Below the pieces are notes generated by a model that had not been told where the DNA came from, searched no databases, and was given only the letters and a program-made list of their open reading frames with translations. A DNA stretch of 26,495 nucleotides from Paulinella micropora (Eukaryota > Cercozoa > Imbricatea > Euglyphida). The DNA lies in assembly GCA_009731375.1 (NCBI GenBank), contig BJOX01000087.1:564735-591229 (forward strand), read 5' to 3'. This document shows, piece by piece, positions 8,675 to 20,759 of this stretch; the first letter of the stretch is position 1, and the number at the start of each line of letters is the position of its first letter. The translations under genes and the position numbers were made by a program.

Positions 8675-11180
8675 ATACGATGATGTCATCGATGTAACAA
8701 AATGCATATTCTCCCGCCTTCTGTCCTCTCCTTCTCATAAAACCATCCTCCGACTGGTCGTCATATTGACCGCTCAACATCTTCTGCATCGCCTTCTGAA
8801 AGAGCCCCGGGGCCTGTTTGAGTCCCATTGGAAGCACCTTCCACTGGTATATTTCCATACCCACAACGAATGCAGTCAGCCATCTGGATTTCTCGTCCAG
8901 TGGTATCTGCCAGAAGCCGTTCTTAAGGTCAATGACCGAATAGAATTTAGCATTCCGCAGCACCCTTCTGCCTTCTTCTAAGGTCGGCAGAGGATTTCTC
9001 TCTTCCTCTAGCACCTTATTCACACGGGCATAATTGATCGTCAAGCGCCATTCTCCTCCTGGCTTAGGGACGATTTTCGGTTGAGAGACAATTGGAGATG
9101 TAGATCTCTCAATAAAGTCCTCATCGAGCAACTGTCTCACATTCTCCTCCGCTATTTTTGCCTCATGTATGCTCAAATTTGCCCTCCGTGGTGCCGGAGA
9201 TGGCTCCGCACCCGGTATCTTGTAAATGACAGCAGTGAAGTCATCCGACTTTACACCACCTGCCCGAGGAGGGTCGAAAATTTCTCTGTACGCCTCCATC
9301 TTAGCTTTGAGAAACGCCTTCTCTCTCTCCGAACCCACTCCTTCTTCTAAAATTTTCCGCGCCGCCGCTTGGAAATCTTCCTCCGACATCTTCTTATGCT
9401 CCTTGAGGGGCGCTAAGTCCTCCTCCAAACTCAAATCTTCCTCGGACAAATCGTCTAGTCCCGTTCTTTCATACGTGACTGTGTCCGGCTCATCATCATG
9501 ACCCAGCCCGACAAGCATATCAATAAGGTTCGCGTATTGTATCGGAGCCTTACGGGTGTAGAAACCATCAAAGCATGTGAAAGCTTGAGGTATCAATTTC
9601 AACTTGTCCTGGGCTCTGAGCTTTTGCTTGTATGCACTGCTCTGCTCCCGAGACCCGAGTCGACAAGCCACCACTAACTGTTGCTTGCGAGAAGGAACAG
9701 GTATAGGATGATCAATAAGCCGGTCCCTTATCTCCTGTGCCCAGATCGCCTTCTCATTGTATGGCAGAATGACAGTATACGGCTTGTTACTCTCAAATAG
9801 AGTCCGTAGACACTTTTTCACTTCAGTTAATGAGCGCGGCCAGGTAGGCACATCGCCCCAAAAGTTCGTGATAAAAGTTTTAATGTCATCCGCTGGAGTA
9901 TCGGGGATACGCCCCTTCCTCCTTGGCACAAACGCCTCTCTCTTCTCATCTGACACCTTCGCATGGTAACAGTAGCCATTAGTAATATGGACATCTGCCC
10001 CGCCACCTTCTGCGAATCTGGCCAACGACGGGCACTGTTTCGCAACACATATTATCTCCTCATTACGCGCTACGACTAAGTCATCAATAGACTTTCTGTC
10101 CCATGCGGGAATCGTAACCGTATACGCCTGCATCTCCGTCTCCCAATTGTCGGTCCAGGTCAGTTCCTCCGGCACTGTGACATAGGGGTGTACATAGGCT
10201 TCAGTTGCCTCATGTACGAAGGCCAACTTTTTCCTCTCCGTTGCTAGACTCAGCTCAAAAGCCTCGTATGAGTCAGTAGCAGTCATCGGATTAATATCCT
10301 CCTCCTCTCCATTCTTCACTCCATAAATCACCCGCCGTGCGGCGCAATCGATCACAGCCCCCATCGTAGCCAATTGGTCATACGACAGCAGGATTGAACC
10401 GTGGTAATCGGGGACAACATAGAGGTCCGCACGATATACTCGACCGGATTTCAATTTGAAAATTAATGTGACGATGCCCGTAATTTCCGTACGGCTGCCT
10501 ACCCCTTTTAGGGTCCCCTTTGTTTTTCTAATGTTTTTGTCCACCCATGTCCGGTGACTATTCAAAAACTTCTGGCCGACAATATTAATATTCGCCATCG
10601 TATCATTACCAACTTTTAATGTGGTTTGTAAAGTTTCACAAAAGAGGTCAGTGTAGCATAGCGCGTCTGGTCTATGTAAACTAGCCGCTAGCACATGAAT
10701 TTTTCGTTCTAGGGTTTTGAGTCTAAGCTCAAGTTCCTTGTCCTCTTCTCGTTCTCCCCCCTTTTCCGCCAACTTAACTTCTTGAGTCTCCGGGGCTTCC
10801 GGTATCTCGAGTGTCTTTTGGACAGAGTCTGGTACACCGAGTGTACTCGTGTCTATAGCAGAGACTATTGAGTCCTTTGGCGGGGGTACGGTCCGCTGCT
10901 TCTTCGTAGGAGAAGACCTAGCCTTTGGTTTCGGCTTCCTCTCCTCCATCGCCTTCTTCGCCTTCCTATTCGCATCATTTATCATATTAGCTCTCGAAGG
11001 ATGAACTAGCAAGTGCTTACCTTGAGGCTTGTGAGGCTGTGTGCCTTCACCTTCACGTCTGGGAGGAACGGAACCGTTCGTATCCTGTTCATCAACAGTA
11101 GGCATAACTGTGACTGTCGGATTAAAAAGAACAGTTTTTATCTCCTTCTCTCTCTTCTTTTCCTCTCTCTTCTCCTCCCG
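8675..11180 (-). pseudogene. pol: pol, proximal part: protease and RT core
   Basis: Open directly after the gag UGA; the first Met is at 11105, and residue numbers count from it. Residues 1-145 are basic, Pro/Glu-rich linker. An aspartic protease-like region spans about 150-265: NDTMANINIV at 167-176 stands where DTGA/DSGA is expected, and the C-terminal half VVPDYHGSILLSYDQLATMGAVID is a typical retropepsin end. A spacer of about 350 residues (about 265-610) matches nothing I know. RT follows: PKPGGEWRLTINYARVN, VIDLKNGFWQIPL (D726), LPMGLKQAPGLFQ and YIDD (804-807, metals held by D806 and D807). Just after YIDDIIVYS the frame shifts. Reading on gives an unrelated tail ending at 8538, while RT similarity continues in another frame. 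Confidence 0.92.
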
Positions 11181-11189
11181 TCAGTCTAC
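11172..11189 (-). promoter_or_regulatory. In-frame UGA between gag and pol with readthrough-type context
   Basis: Gag codons end GTC GTA GAC, then TGA (11183-11181), then CGG GAG GAG in the same frame, which stays open into pol. UGA followed by CGG is a known leaky context used for stop-codon readthrough in several RNA viruses. The next 40 bases on the element strand are almost all purine. The sequence shows one stop, the same frame and the CGG context. That readthrough makes Gag-Pol is my inference. Confidence 0.75.
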
Positions 11190-13694
11190 GACGACAACAC
11201 GCTCACCTGAGCCGGTGTCTTCGTCTTGACGTCCCCCCTCCGTAGCGGTATAAGCTTGCTGGGGGTAGTTGGAGCTGGAACTGGTGCTATAATTCCAGTA
11301 TCCGTGTCCTCTGGGAGGGCGCGCTGGGGTCCGTCCTCCCCTTCCACGAAAGCCTCGTCCTCGTGGTGCCGCCCCTCTTGGTGTCCCTCGGGACCCTCGT
11401 GACGATCCTCTCGTCTCTCCTCCTCCTCTAGTCGGCGCCTTTGATCGGCCCGATGTCTCTCTCTTCTCCCTTCTCTTCATTCTGTCAAGGAAGTAAATGA
11501 TGGCCTCCCGGAACTCCGCATCCGAGACCATATTCGCATTCCACCTCCCCTCCTCCAACTCCTTCTTGTACATGGCGTACATGGTCTTTTTCATGCCTTC
11601 GAGCTCTCTAAGGAAAAGATTTCGCTGCCTATCATCAAGAGAGTCGTGGCTGAAGAGGCAATTGCCTACTCCTTTCTGTGCCTCATGCTTACACGCCATG
11701 TATGAAAAATAGCGGTAGCACGGCGTCGGCTCATCATCTCTCCCCCTCTTGAGACCTGCCGTTCGAGTTGCATGTGCTGCTTGAGCACCTCCAACCCCCT
11801 GTGTCGCGGCACTGGAGAATGACTCGGTGGCCGTGTCCAATTCGGAACACGCGTCGAGCACCTCCTTGAACAGGTCGCCCGGCGGAGTAGCCGCTACAGT
11901 CCTCTCGTATATATTCGTTTCTAAAAAATCCGCCGTCTTCACCGCCGTGAAGGTCGGACAGGACTGTATGATCCTTGCGAGCTTGCTCGGGTGTCGTGTA
12001 CACAAAGCACTCAGGAAGTACAAAATGATAGACTTCCGGCTATAAAAGAGCCCGTACTTGGCGCTGACCTCAGTGAGGATCGCTGCCAACCTCGTGCCAA
12101 TGCCCAGCCCTTCGTTCACCTCTTGAAAAATCTCAAACCCAATCAAAGTACCAGTGCACAGGTGCTGATACCCATGAGTTTTAAAGTATTGCAAGAGGAC
12201 GGCAACTGGCACCGTGCATTGCAGGTCTGAGGCTGCTCTCCTAGCCGCCACCTCTACCGCTCTCATCGCCTTGTACTCCCCAACATCAAACCCTTGTGTG
12301 ATGATTGATGGGTCCAACAAGGTGTACAACGCCTCATACTCCTGTGTTTCGTCCGTTGGATGCTGCTTCATACAAGCATCAATTCTTCTGAGCTTGTCTC
12401 GAAGGTTCGCATCCGTGTCCTTCTGACTCGCTGTCTCTGCATACAGCGTCAGAGCAGTGGCATCGGACTTTGTATATTTTTGGAAGGCCTGTATGATAGC
12501 CTGTCTGTCCTTTTTGTCATTACTGTTGACAATAACAGTGGTAGGCGCTGAGCTAGTCGCAGGGGCCGAAGGGGCTGTGTGGGCTGACGGGGCGGAGCGG
12601 CCCGAGGGAGCCATATAAGATCCAGAGGAATATTTCGGTCCCTTTGTTCCCGCCGCCTTGGCTAATGCAATCTTTGCCTCCATCTCCTTCTTTTCTTTCT
12701 CAGCCGCTAGCTCTTTGATATACAGCTCTTGGGCATGATGAAAAAAAGACAGGATCTCAGCTGCCTTCCGAAGGAACAAGGCCTTCTCCGCCAACTCCTT
12801 CTCTCCCGCTTTATTGGTGGGGGGTGGTGCGGCCGTCCCCTCCAAGATCGTATGATCCTTCGTGAAGACCCACCTCTTCCATGCGTCATCCTTCACCAAG
12901 GCCGCATGCAGCTTCTTCATCCTCGTCACCCCTCCAGCTTCGCCTTCTATTTCCCTCAGGGCCGGGTGAAGGTCCCTGCCAAACTGGGTGTGTTGGAGTT
13001 TACCCAGGTCCACTAACTTGGCCTCCATAAGTTTCAGAGACACATCCATGACATTGATCTGTCCTTTTGGATTCCTGAACTTAAACTCCTTTTCCACTCT
13101 CTTTATTGAATCAATGTCCTGACCAGGATCGAGCAACCTAGCCAGTGCTCTTGTGTTCCATGGCAGCACAGTCTTTCCAGTCTGGTACTCAAAGAGTATA
13201 GCACACTCAAACACTGTCCATGAGAGGTCGAGTAGCTCCAGTAAAGACATATTGTCCCCAAATGAGACATGTTGCACCTGTAACTGTGCACCGTCGTCTC
13301 TGAGGAATTCTGCCAGAGGCAGAGCTTGCCTTGGGAGAGGGTAACAGATGTCCTCCTTCTTCAAGGGTTGTCCCCATCGCATTTCTTGGGGAATGTATAG
13401 CCATTTATAGGCCTCATCCTTCCCTTTCTTCTCCTCAAACTCCTTCTTACTTAGTTTGCCATATTCGGCCACAAACCTCGCTTCCTCTCCTCCCTTCTCC
13501 TCCTCCTCGACTTCCTCTGCTCCTCCTGTGTCAAAGGAAGGCGCAGTAAAAAATTGATTCTCTGCTCCTCCTGTGTCAAAGGAAGGTGCCAGATCTCCTC
13601 CTTCTGCATGAGGGTCAACGAACTCCTCTTCGTTTCCTGGGGTTCGCTCACTCTCCCCCCCTCCTTCCTGCCAGTCTTCAGACCTAGTAGACAT
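11181..13694 (-). CDS. gag: Retrotransposon Gag with CCCH finger and RGG tail
   Basis: This 837-residue ORF is large for a Ty3-type Gag. It would build the virus-like particle and bind the genomic RNA. The N-terminal 75 residues are acidic and hold a duplicated block, APSFDTGGAE. Residues about 80-300 are mixed helical and presumably structural. About 340-360 is a Lys/Glu/Ala helix, and about 365-400 is Ala/Ser/Pro-rich. In place of the usual CCHC knuckle there is C659-x8-C668-x10-C679-x3-H683, a CCCH-like arrangement. An RGG-rich basic tail follows (about 750-800), with a Ser/Tyr/acidic end. I chose Met 13694 because it is the first Met after the leader. The ORF ends at the UGA that separates it from pol. 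No internal break is visible. Confidence 0.85.
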   Translation of the reverse strand: MSTRSEDWQEGGGESERTPGNEEEFVDPHAEGGDLAPSFDTGGAENQFFTAPSFDTGGAEEVEEEEKGGEEARFVAEYGKLSKKEFEEKKGKDEAYKWLYIPQEMRWGQPLKKEDICYPLPRQALPLAEFLRDDGAQLQVQHVSFGDNMSLLELLDLSWTVFECAILFEYQTGKTVLPWNTRALARLLDPGQDIDSIKRVEKEFKFRNPKGQINVMDVSLKLMEAKLVDLGKLQHTQFGRDLHPALREIEGEAGGVTRMKKLHAALVKDDAWKRWVFTKDHTILEGTAAPPPTNKAGEKELAEKALFLRKAAEILSFFHHAQELYIKELAAEKEKKEMEAKIALAKAAGTKGPKYSSGSYMAPSGRSAPSAHTAPSAPATSSAPTTVIVNSNDKKDRQAIIQAFQKYTKSDATALTLYAETASQKDTDANLRDKLRRIDACMKQHPTDETQEYEALYTLLDPSIITQGFDVGEYKAMRAVEVAARRAASDLQCTVPVAVLLQYFKTHGYQHLCTGTLIGFEIFQEVNEGLGIGTRLAAILTEVSAKYGLFYSRKSIILYFLSALCTRHPSKLARIIQSCPTFTAVKTADFLETNIYERTVAATPPGDLFKEVLDACSELDTATESFSSAATQGVGGAQAAHATRTAGLKRGRDDEPTPCYRYFSYMACKHEAQKGVGNCLFSHDSLDDRQRNLFLRELEGMKKTMYAMYKKELEEGRWNANMVSDAEFREAIIYFLDRMKRREKRETSGRSKAPTRGGGETRGSSRGSRGTPRGAAPRGRGFRGRGGRTPARPPRGHGYWNYSTSSSSNYPQQAYTATEGGRQDEDTGSGERVVVVD

Positions 13695-14450
13695 GGACGC
13701 TGAAGGAATACGGATGAGACAGAGTTGTTTCTACCCCGTAATTGCTCTGTTCGTCTATGAGGAACGAATAGAGAGAAAAAACGAAAAGACAGTATAGAGA
13801 GAGAGCGTCTCACCTCTATGTCTTATGTGTTTTTTTTTTTTTTTTTTTTTTTGTGAGAAAGAAGTAATCTGTACGACTTTCTCTGAAAATTTGATCTCCT
13901 TCTCCACTCCTCTTTTCTTTTTCTCTTTTTGTTGTTGTATCTGTTATGAGGTACGAGGACCTATGTACAGATAATGTCAAAGAGGCTAGAGAAGCACTCC
14001 TTGAGAAGTCGACTTGTCGTCTGACACTTGTTCAGACCTATTGTCGAAAGACAGTCAGAGATTTGCAAAAATACTCTGATGTGTGTGGTTTGAGAGGCAA
14101 CAAAGTGCACAGACTTGAAAGGTAGAGTACTACGCTCGTGTCCTTCAAGTTTGTTTGTATCTGTGAGTGTTTGTTTGTACGTCTGTTGACCTACTCTGTC
14201 TCTGTCTCAAGAGAGAACAAAAGAACAGCTACGAGGTCTGGTGTCTGGCCTCCTTGTGAGGACACAGATACAGGCTGTGGAGAGGGTACTGAGACACCTA
14301 CTCACAAACGCCTAGACGTCTAGTTTTGCAAAAAGAGCTGTGTGGGGATGTGCTGGAGTATTTGTTTCTTGGAACACCTACTCAGAAGAGATAGGTCTGT
14401 CCAATTTTTCTTTCTGCTGTTCCAAAAACAAGCCAGAAAAGAAATCAGCC
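13695..14450 (-). other. Retrotransposon leader (5' untranslated region)
   Basis: About 755 bp lie between the primer-binding site and the gag start, with no sizeable ORF on the element strand. A 23-bp T run on the plus strand at about 13830-13852 is a poly-A tract on the element strand. Packaging signals would be expected here but cannot be identified by eye. Confidence 0.7.
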
Positions 14451-14467
14451 TTGTGCTGGTGACTCCA
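14451..14467 (-). other. Primer-binding site (tRNA not identified)
   Basis: On the element strand TGGAGTCACCAGCACAA starts one base after the 5' LTR. The TGG start complements the CCA end of a tRNA and the position is right for minus-strand DNA priming. I could not assign the matching tRNA from memory. Confidence 0.7.
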
Positions 14468-14468
14468 A

Positions 14469-14715
14469 TGTTACAATCCCCGAAGATAGCTCAATAAAAA
14501 GTCGGTAATACAACCAGACACAAATCCCCAAAAGAGAATGATGTCTCGTTATATTAGCTCAGTGAAGCAGAAAAGAAAACGGCAACAGACCAAGGTTAAA
14601 ATGGCATTAGGTCAAATCCTGCCAAACGATATTGAAAATAATGGAATAAAACTAGGTGCACCTGACACCAGAAAAAGGATACTTTTTACCGGCTATCCGG
14701 GGGGTGATGCCTACA
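14469..14715 (-). repeat. 5' LTR of the Ty3-type element
   Basis: This is a 247-bp direct repeat of 4370-4616, about 98% identical, with the same TG and CA ends. In element orientation it carries the promoter. A TATA-like motif could not be chosen with confidence among several AT-rich stretches. Confidence 0.95.
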
Positions 14716-14956
14716 CTAGTTGAACATTCCTGACTTTTTGTGGCCCGGGCGGCATTATTTTTTGGCTTGAGTGTAACTAAAAATATATAGTGCCAGAGTC
14801 AGACATTCAAGTTTTGAAAGTTGAAGCATGAAACTCAAGAAGACAGTGACCTTGTGTGCATTTCAGGAGGCATGTGCACATGTTCTGAGGCGGCCCGGCG
14901 GCTTGGAATAACATCACAGTAAACAAAAACCGTGACATCATTTTCAACAATATTAA

Positions 14957-15227
14957 TATTACTGGGTACATTCAAGTGTCAAACTCAGCCATCAAATTTG
15001 ATTTAAGGGTTAGATTTTATATTAGCGGTCAGATTTTAGATTAGCAGTTAGTTCAATTTAACGGTAACATTTCGCAAAAATGATATAGATTTTGCGGACG
15101 TATATAGCAGTTAAATTGAATTAATTTGAATTCTGACCACTAATTCGAAATCTGACCGCTAATTTGAAATCTGACCCTTAACTAAAACTCGATGGCTGAG
15201 TTTGACACTTGAATGTACGCAGTAATA
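14957..15227. mobile_element. MITE-like foldback element, GACATTCAAG/GTACATTCAAG family
   Basis: The left end ATTACTGGGTACATTCAAG then TGTCAAACTCAGCCATC is matched at the right end by its reverse complement with very few changes. Pairing continues with gaps for about 100 bp per arm through AGGGTYAGATTT and TTAGCGGTCAGATTT. The element is about 270 bp, non-coding and AT-rich. The same terminal motif recurs at 16234, 16698 and 17513, so this is a local repeat family. No target-site duplication is clear beyond a possible TA/AAT. Confidence 0.75.
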
Positions 15228-15399
15228 AAATTGAAAGGAGCGATGCGCTCGCATCATGAGTCGATTTTCAAAGTGATGTTTTGGTCAGACTCGGCATATA
15301 TACCATCGAAAAATCGCTGTGTGAAATCTCATGACTTGTGTATTCAAATTACCAAGGACAGGCTTTGTGAATTTACGTGTATTAAGTAGAGAGAGAGGA

Positions 15400-15423
15400 A
15401 AAAAACAAACAAAAAAAAAACAA

Positions 15424-15455
<32 letters not shown>

Positions 15456-15480
15456 GGGAAAAAAAAATAANNNNNNNNNN
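15400..15480. other. A/G homopolymer runs and 10-N gap
   Basis: A long poly-A tract, a short G run and a second A run lead into the 10-N gap at 15471-15480. This looks like an assembly join at a homopolymer. The true sequence here is uncertain. Confidence 0.85.
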
Positions 15481-16079
15481 AAGCCAGATCTGAACTTAAT
15501 GTCTGGGTCGCTGCGCCTAACAGTTTAGCCTGGTGGGCCGGTACGGGTCACGCCGCCGGTCTTTCAAGACTGATAGATAGGACTGACCGTCAGTGGCTAC
15601 TCAGTGACAGTCTAATTTTCCATTAAATGACTTTCAATGAATTAAGCACGCTTGCCTTTCGTAGAGATGAAAAGAAGCATGTAAGAAGGCGAACATCAGT
15701 ATCGATAACAAGGAAAAAAAAATGAGAGCATCAAGATGAAGTTCAGAAAATCTAGTGTTGGAGAGGCAGGGGGCACAAAGAAGGTCATCAAGAGAGGAGT
15801 TCAACATGCAATAAAAACAAGGTTGAGAGAACAAAAAAGGATCATCGTCTTAGAAAAGTGGAGATATGAAGATTGAGAAGGTCAAGATGCATGAAAACAA
15901 CATTAGCGGTATACTCCATAGACTTCAGGGGCCTTGGAGTGGTTATAGTAGAAGAGTTTGTGAAAGTTCGAGTCGTAGCAGTATGGTTCATGGCTCCTCC
16001 TGTGCTGTTCCTGACATTCAACAGAGCAATAACCTGCACTATTTGTTTATTTGTTTGTTTAGTTATTTATTTACCACTA

Positions 16080-16080
<1 letters not shown>
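15481..16080. other. No recognised gene
   Basis: This is unique-looking sequence with open frames of up to about 65 codons on the minus strand (16039-15842) that match no family I know. I found no splice-site pattern of the kind seen in the two split genes further right. Confidence 0.4.
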
Positions 16081-16146
<66 letters not shown>

Positions 16147-16236
16147 GATTATGATTATGATTATTATGATTATTATTATTATTATTATTATCATCATCAT
16201 CATCATCATCATTATCATGATTATGATTATTATTAC
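16081..16236. repeat. (ATT)n / (ATC)n microsatellite
   Basis: A pure ATT array runs to about 16141, followed by mixed ATT, ATG and ATC units. The isoleucine-rich frames across it are not genes. Confidence 0.95.
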
Positions 16237-16389
16237 TGGGAACATTGAAGTGGCGAAACCGGTGGACTTTGTTCTAGTCTTTCTCTGTCAAAAGTATTGA
16301 TACGATAGTTCAAAAGGCAGCGTTTGAAAGCTCCAAGCCAGGGCTTTCAAACTACATGCTCAGAATGTTCGTATCTTCAATACTGAGTA
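16234..16389. repeat. Partial copy of the ACATTCAAG-type repeat family
   Basis: It begins TTACTGGGAACATTGAAG and then shares GGACTTTGTTC and a later TTTGAAAGCTC with the element at 16698-16942. Only one end is recognisable. A MITE of a different family follows at 16390. Confidence 0.45.
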
Positions 16390-16530
16390 AGGCGCCTTCT
16401 ACAGCACCCAGATTTCCCGGTTTCTGGGTCAATTTCTGGGTCAAGTGGCACCACAGGCCAGGCTTTTCAGGGAAGCAAACCCAGAAATTGACCCAGAAAC
16501 CGGGAAATCTGGGTGGTGTAGAACGCGCCT
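16390..16530. mobile_element. Palindromic MITE, complete
   Basis: Two arms of about 51 bp (16391-16441 and about 16479-16529) are almost perfect reverse complements. They begin GGCGC(C/G)TTCTACA(G/C)CACCC and continue AGATTTCCCGGTTTCTGGGT. The loop of about 37 bp contains GGCACCACAGGCCAGGC. A second, rearranged copy is at 23171-23462, which supports a mobile family. No clear target-site duplication is seen. There is no coding capacity. Confidence 0.85.
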
Positions 16531-16697
16531 CAGAACGGTATGTTCAAGGTCGTTTTGCCACATGAATGCCCTCCAGTAGTGTACTATTATTCCACAACCA
16601 CTGTTTATTAGACAATACGTGGCGCTGGAAAGGATGAGTGGGAAAAGGCCTATCAACTTCTTTTCTTACAGCTTGCTGTTCTTACTTCAAGTATATA

Positions 16698-16942
16698 TTA
16701 CTGGGGACATTCAAGATAGAAAACCCTCCAACTTTGTTCCCGTTGTTCATCAATTGAAGTGATAGATAGATAGATAGATAGATAGATGAAAAGATAGATA
16801 GAACCATGCTGAAGCCATCATTTGAAAGCTCAGGACAAGATCTTTGCAACGGCAACCTTTGCATTCTTGTATCTCATATGTCAATTCATAAAAATTGAGG
16901 ATCAAAGATAGATGTGTTTTTGACACTTGAATGTCCTTCGTG
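16698..16942. mobile_element. MITE-like element of the GACATTCAAG family
   Basis: The left end TTACTGGGGACATTCAAG pairs with the right end, whose reverse complement reads AAGGACATTCAAGTGTC. A short (GATA)n run at about 16761-16800 lies inside. The internal motif TGAAGCCATCATTTGAAAGC is shared, with changes, by the fragments at 16234 and 17513. Confidence 0.55.
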
Positions 16943-17043
16943 CTATGTATGCAGGAATTTATGTGTGTATATTTACAAGGTCCGGCCGCGCCGCCACGCC
17001 AAAAACACCGCCTAATAAGCATGCAAACAAACAAAAACGTTTT

Positions 17044-17350
17044 GTATGTATGTATGTATGTACGTATGTATGTATGTATGTATGTACGTATGTATGTATA
17101 TATGTATGTACGTACGTACGTATGTAGATATGTATGCATGCATGTATGTATGTATGTATGTATGTATGTATGTATGCATGTATGCATGTCTGTATGTATG
17201 CATGTGTGTATGTATGTACGTACGTACGTACGTATACGTAGGGTATGTATGTATATATGCATGTATGCATGCATGTATGTATGTATGTATGCATGTATGT
17301 ATGTATGTATGTGTGTATGTATGTATGTATATATATATATATGTATATAC

Positions 17351-17390
<40 letters not shown>

Positions 17391-17415
17391 CTGTGTGTAC
17401 GTATGTATGTATGGA
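17044..17415. repeat. (GTAT)n microsatellite with AT and GT runs
   Basis: The array is mostly TGTA units with TGCA and CGTA variants, then (AT)n and (GT)n near 17330-17395. The Tyr/Val/Met/Cys and His/Thr/Tyr/Ile frames it yields on both strands are low-complexity artefacts. Confidence 0.95.
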
Positions 17416-17512
17416 TGATGTATGCGTGGTTGGGTGCTGACCAGAGCAGTTAGAGTGAGTATTCCAAACACCATCATTTTCCCATCTAACCCAACAGAAG
17501 TGATATATTCGT

Positions 17513-17606
17513 GGTGACATTCAAGGGCCAATATAATCAAAACTTGATCTAATCATTCTTCATTTATATGTAAGAGTTACGAAAAATTCTGAAGCCATAA
17601 TTCAAA
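17513..17606. repeat. Fragment of the GACATTCAAG family
   Basis: TGGTGACATTCAAGGGCC is followed about 75 bp later by CTGAAGCCATAATTCAAAAG, in the same order as in 16698-16942. It lacks a recognisable second end. Confidence 0.4.
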
Positions 17607-18066
17607 AGCGTTACAAACGTCGAGCTTAGGGTTATTTATATTTGTACAAATCCATATCTAATCTATATCTATATCTATATCTATATTTATATCTATATCT
17701 ATATCAGACAAGAGCGTTACAACGACGCGCTTAGGGTTATATATATTTGTACATATCCATATCTAATCTATATCTATATCTATATCGGACAAGAGCGTTA
17801 CAACGACGCGCTTAGGGTTATGTATATTTGTACATATCCATATCTAATCCAATCTATATCTATATCTATATCTATATCTATATCTATATCTATATCTATA
17901 TCTATATACATATCTATATCTATATCTATATCTATATCTATATCTATATCTATATCTATATACATATCTACATCTACATCTATATCTATATCTATATCTA
18001 TATCTATGTCTATATCTATATCTATATCTATATCTATAACTATACCTATATCTATATCTATATATT
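17607..18066. repeat. Three tandem cores nested in (TATATC)n
   Basis: A core of about 55 bp (AAGAGCGTTACAACGACGCG, CTTAGGGTTAT, then TTTGTACATATCCATATCTA) starts near 17608, 17711 and 17792. Each is followed by a (TATATC)n tract, and the last tract runs to 18066. The second and third cores are nearly identical and the first is more diverged. This is the same core-plus-microsatellite layout seen at duplicated exon edges elsewhere in the window, but I cannot show that this core is an exon edge. Confidence 0.8.
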
Positions 18067-18175
18067 GATCGAGAAAAAAATTGGCTCAATCTTAAATAAT
18101 GTTGCTACTTGACTGTCGCTAGTGATCATGTTTGATGTTTGCTTGAACAAAGAAAGAGGAAGAGGAATAAACAAC

Positions 18176-20759
<2,584 letters not shown>

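Larger units (their letters stand above)
4370..14715 (-). mobile_element. Ty3-type LTR retrotransposon, full length with gap and frameshift
   Basis: This is a 10,346-bp element in minus orientation. In its own 5' to 3' order it reads: LTR (14715-14469), primer-binding site (14467-14451), leader, gag (13694-11181), in-frame UGA, pol (11180 down into the gap at 6313), a 3' non-coding or uncharacterised part, polypurine tract (4634-4620) and LTR (4616-4370). Domain order protease-RT-RNase H-integrase with a GPY motif places it in the Ty3 lineage. The two LTRs differ at 5 of 247 positions, so the insertion is fairly recent. This copy is probably inactive, because a one-register frameshift falls inside RT near 8675. 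The flanking 5-mers (GTGAG left, CTAGT right) do not match, so no target-site duplication is evident. A 950-base gap hides the end of pol. Confidence 0.93.

Noticed and set aside
15842-16039. Minus-strand ORF of 65 codons (contains NVRNSTGGAMNHT)
   Set aside because: There is no family match or conserved pattern and no supporting splice sites. It is too short to support alone.
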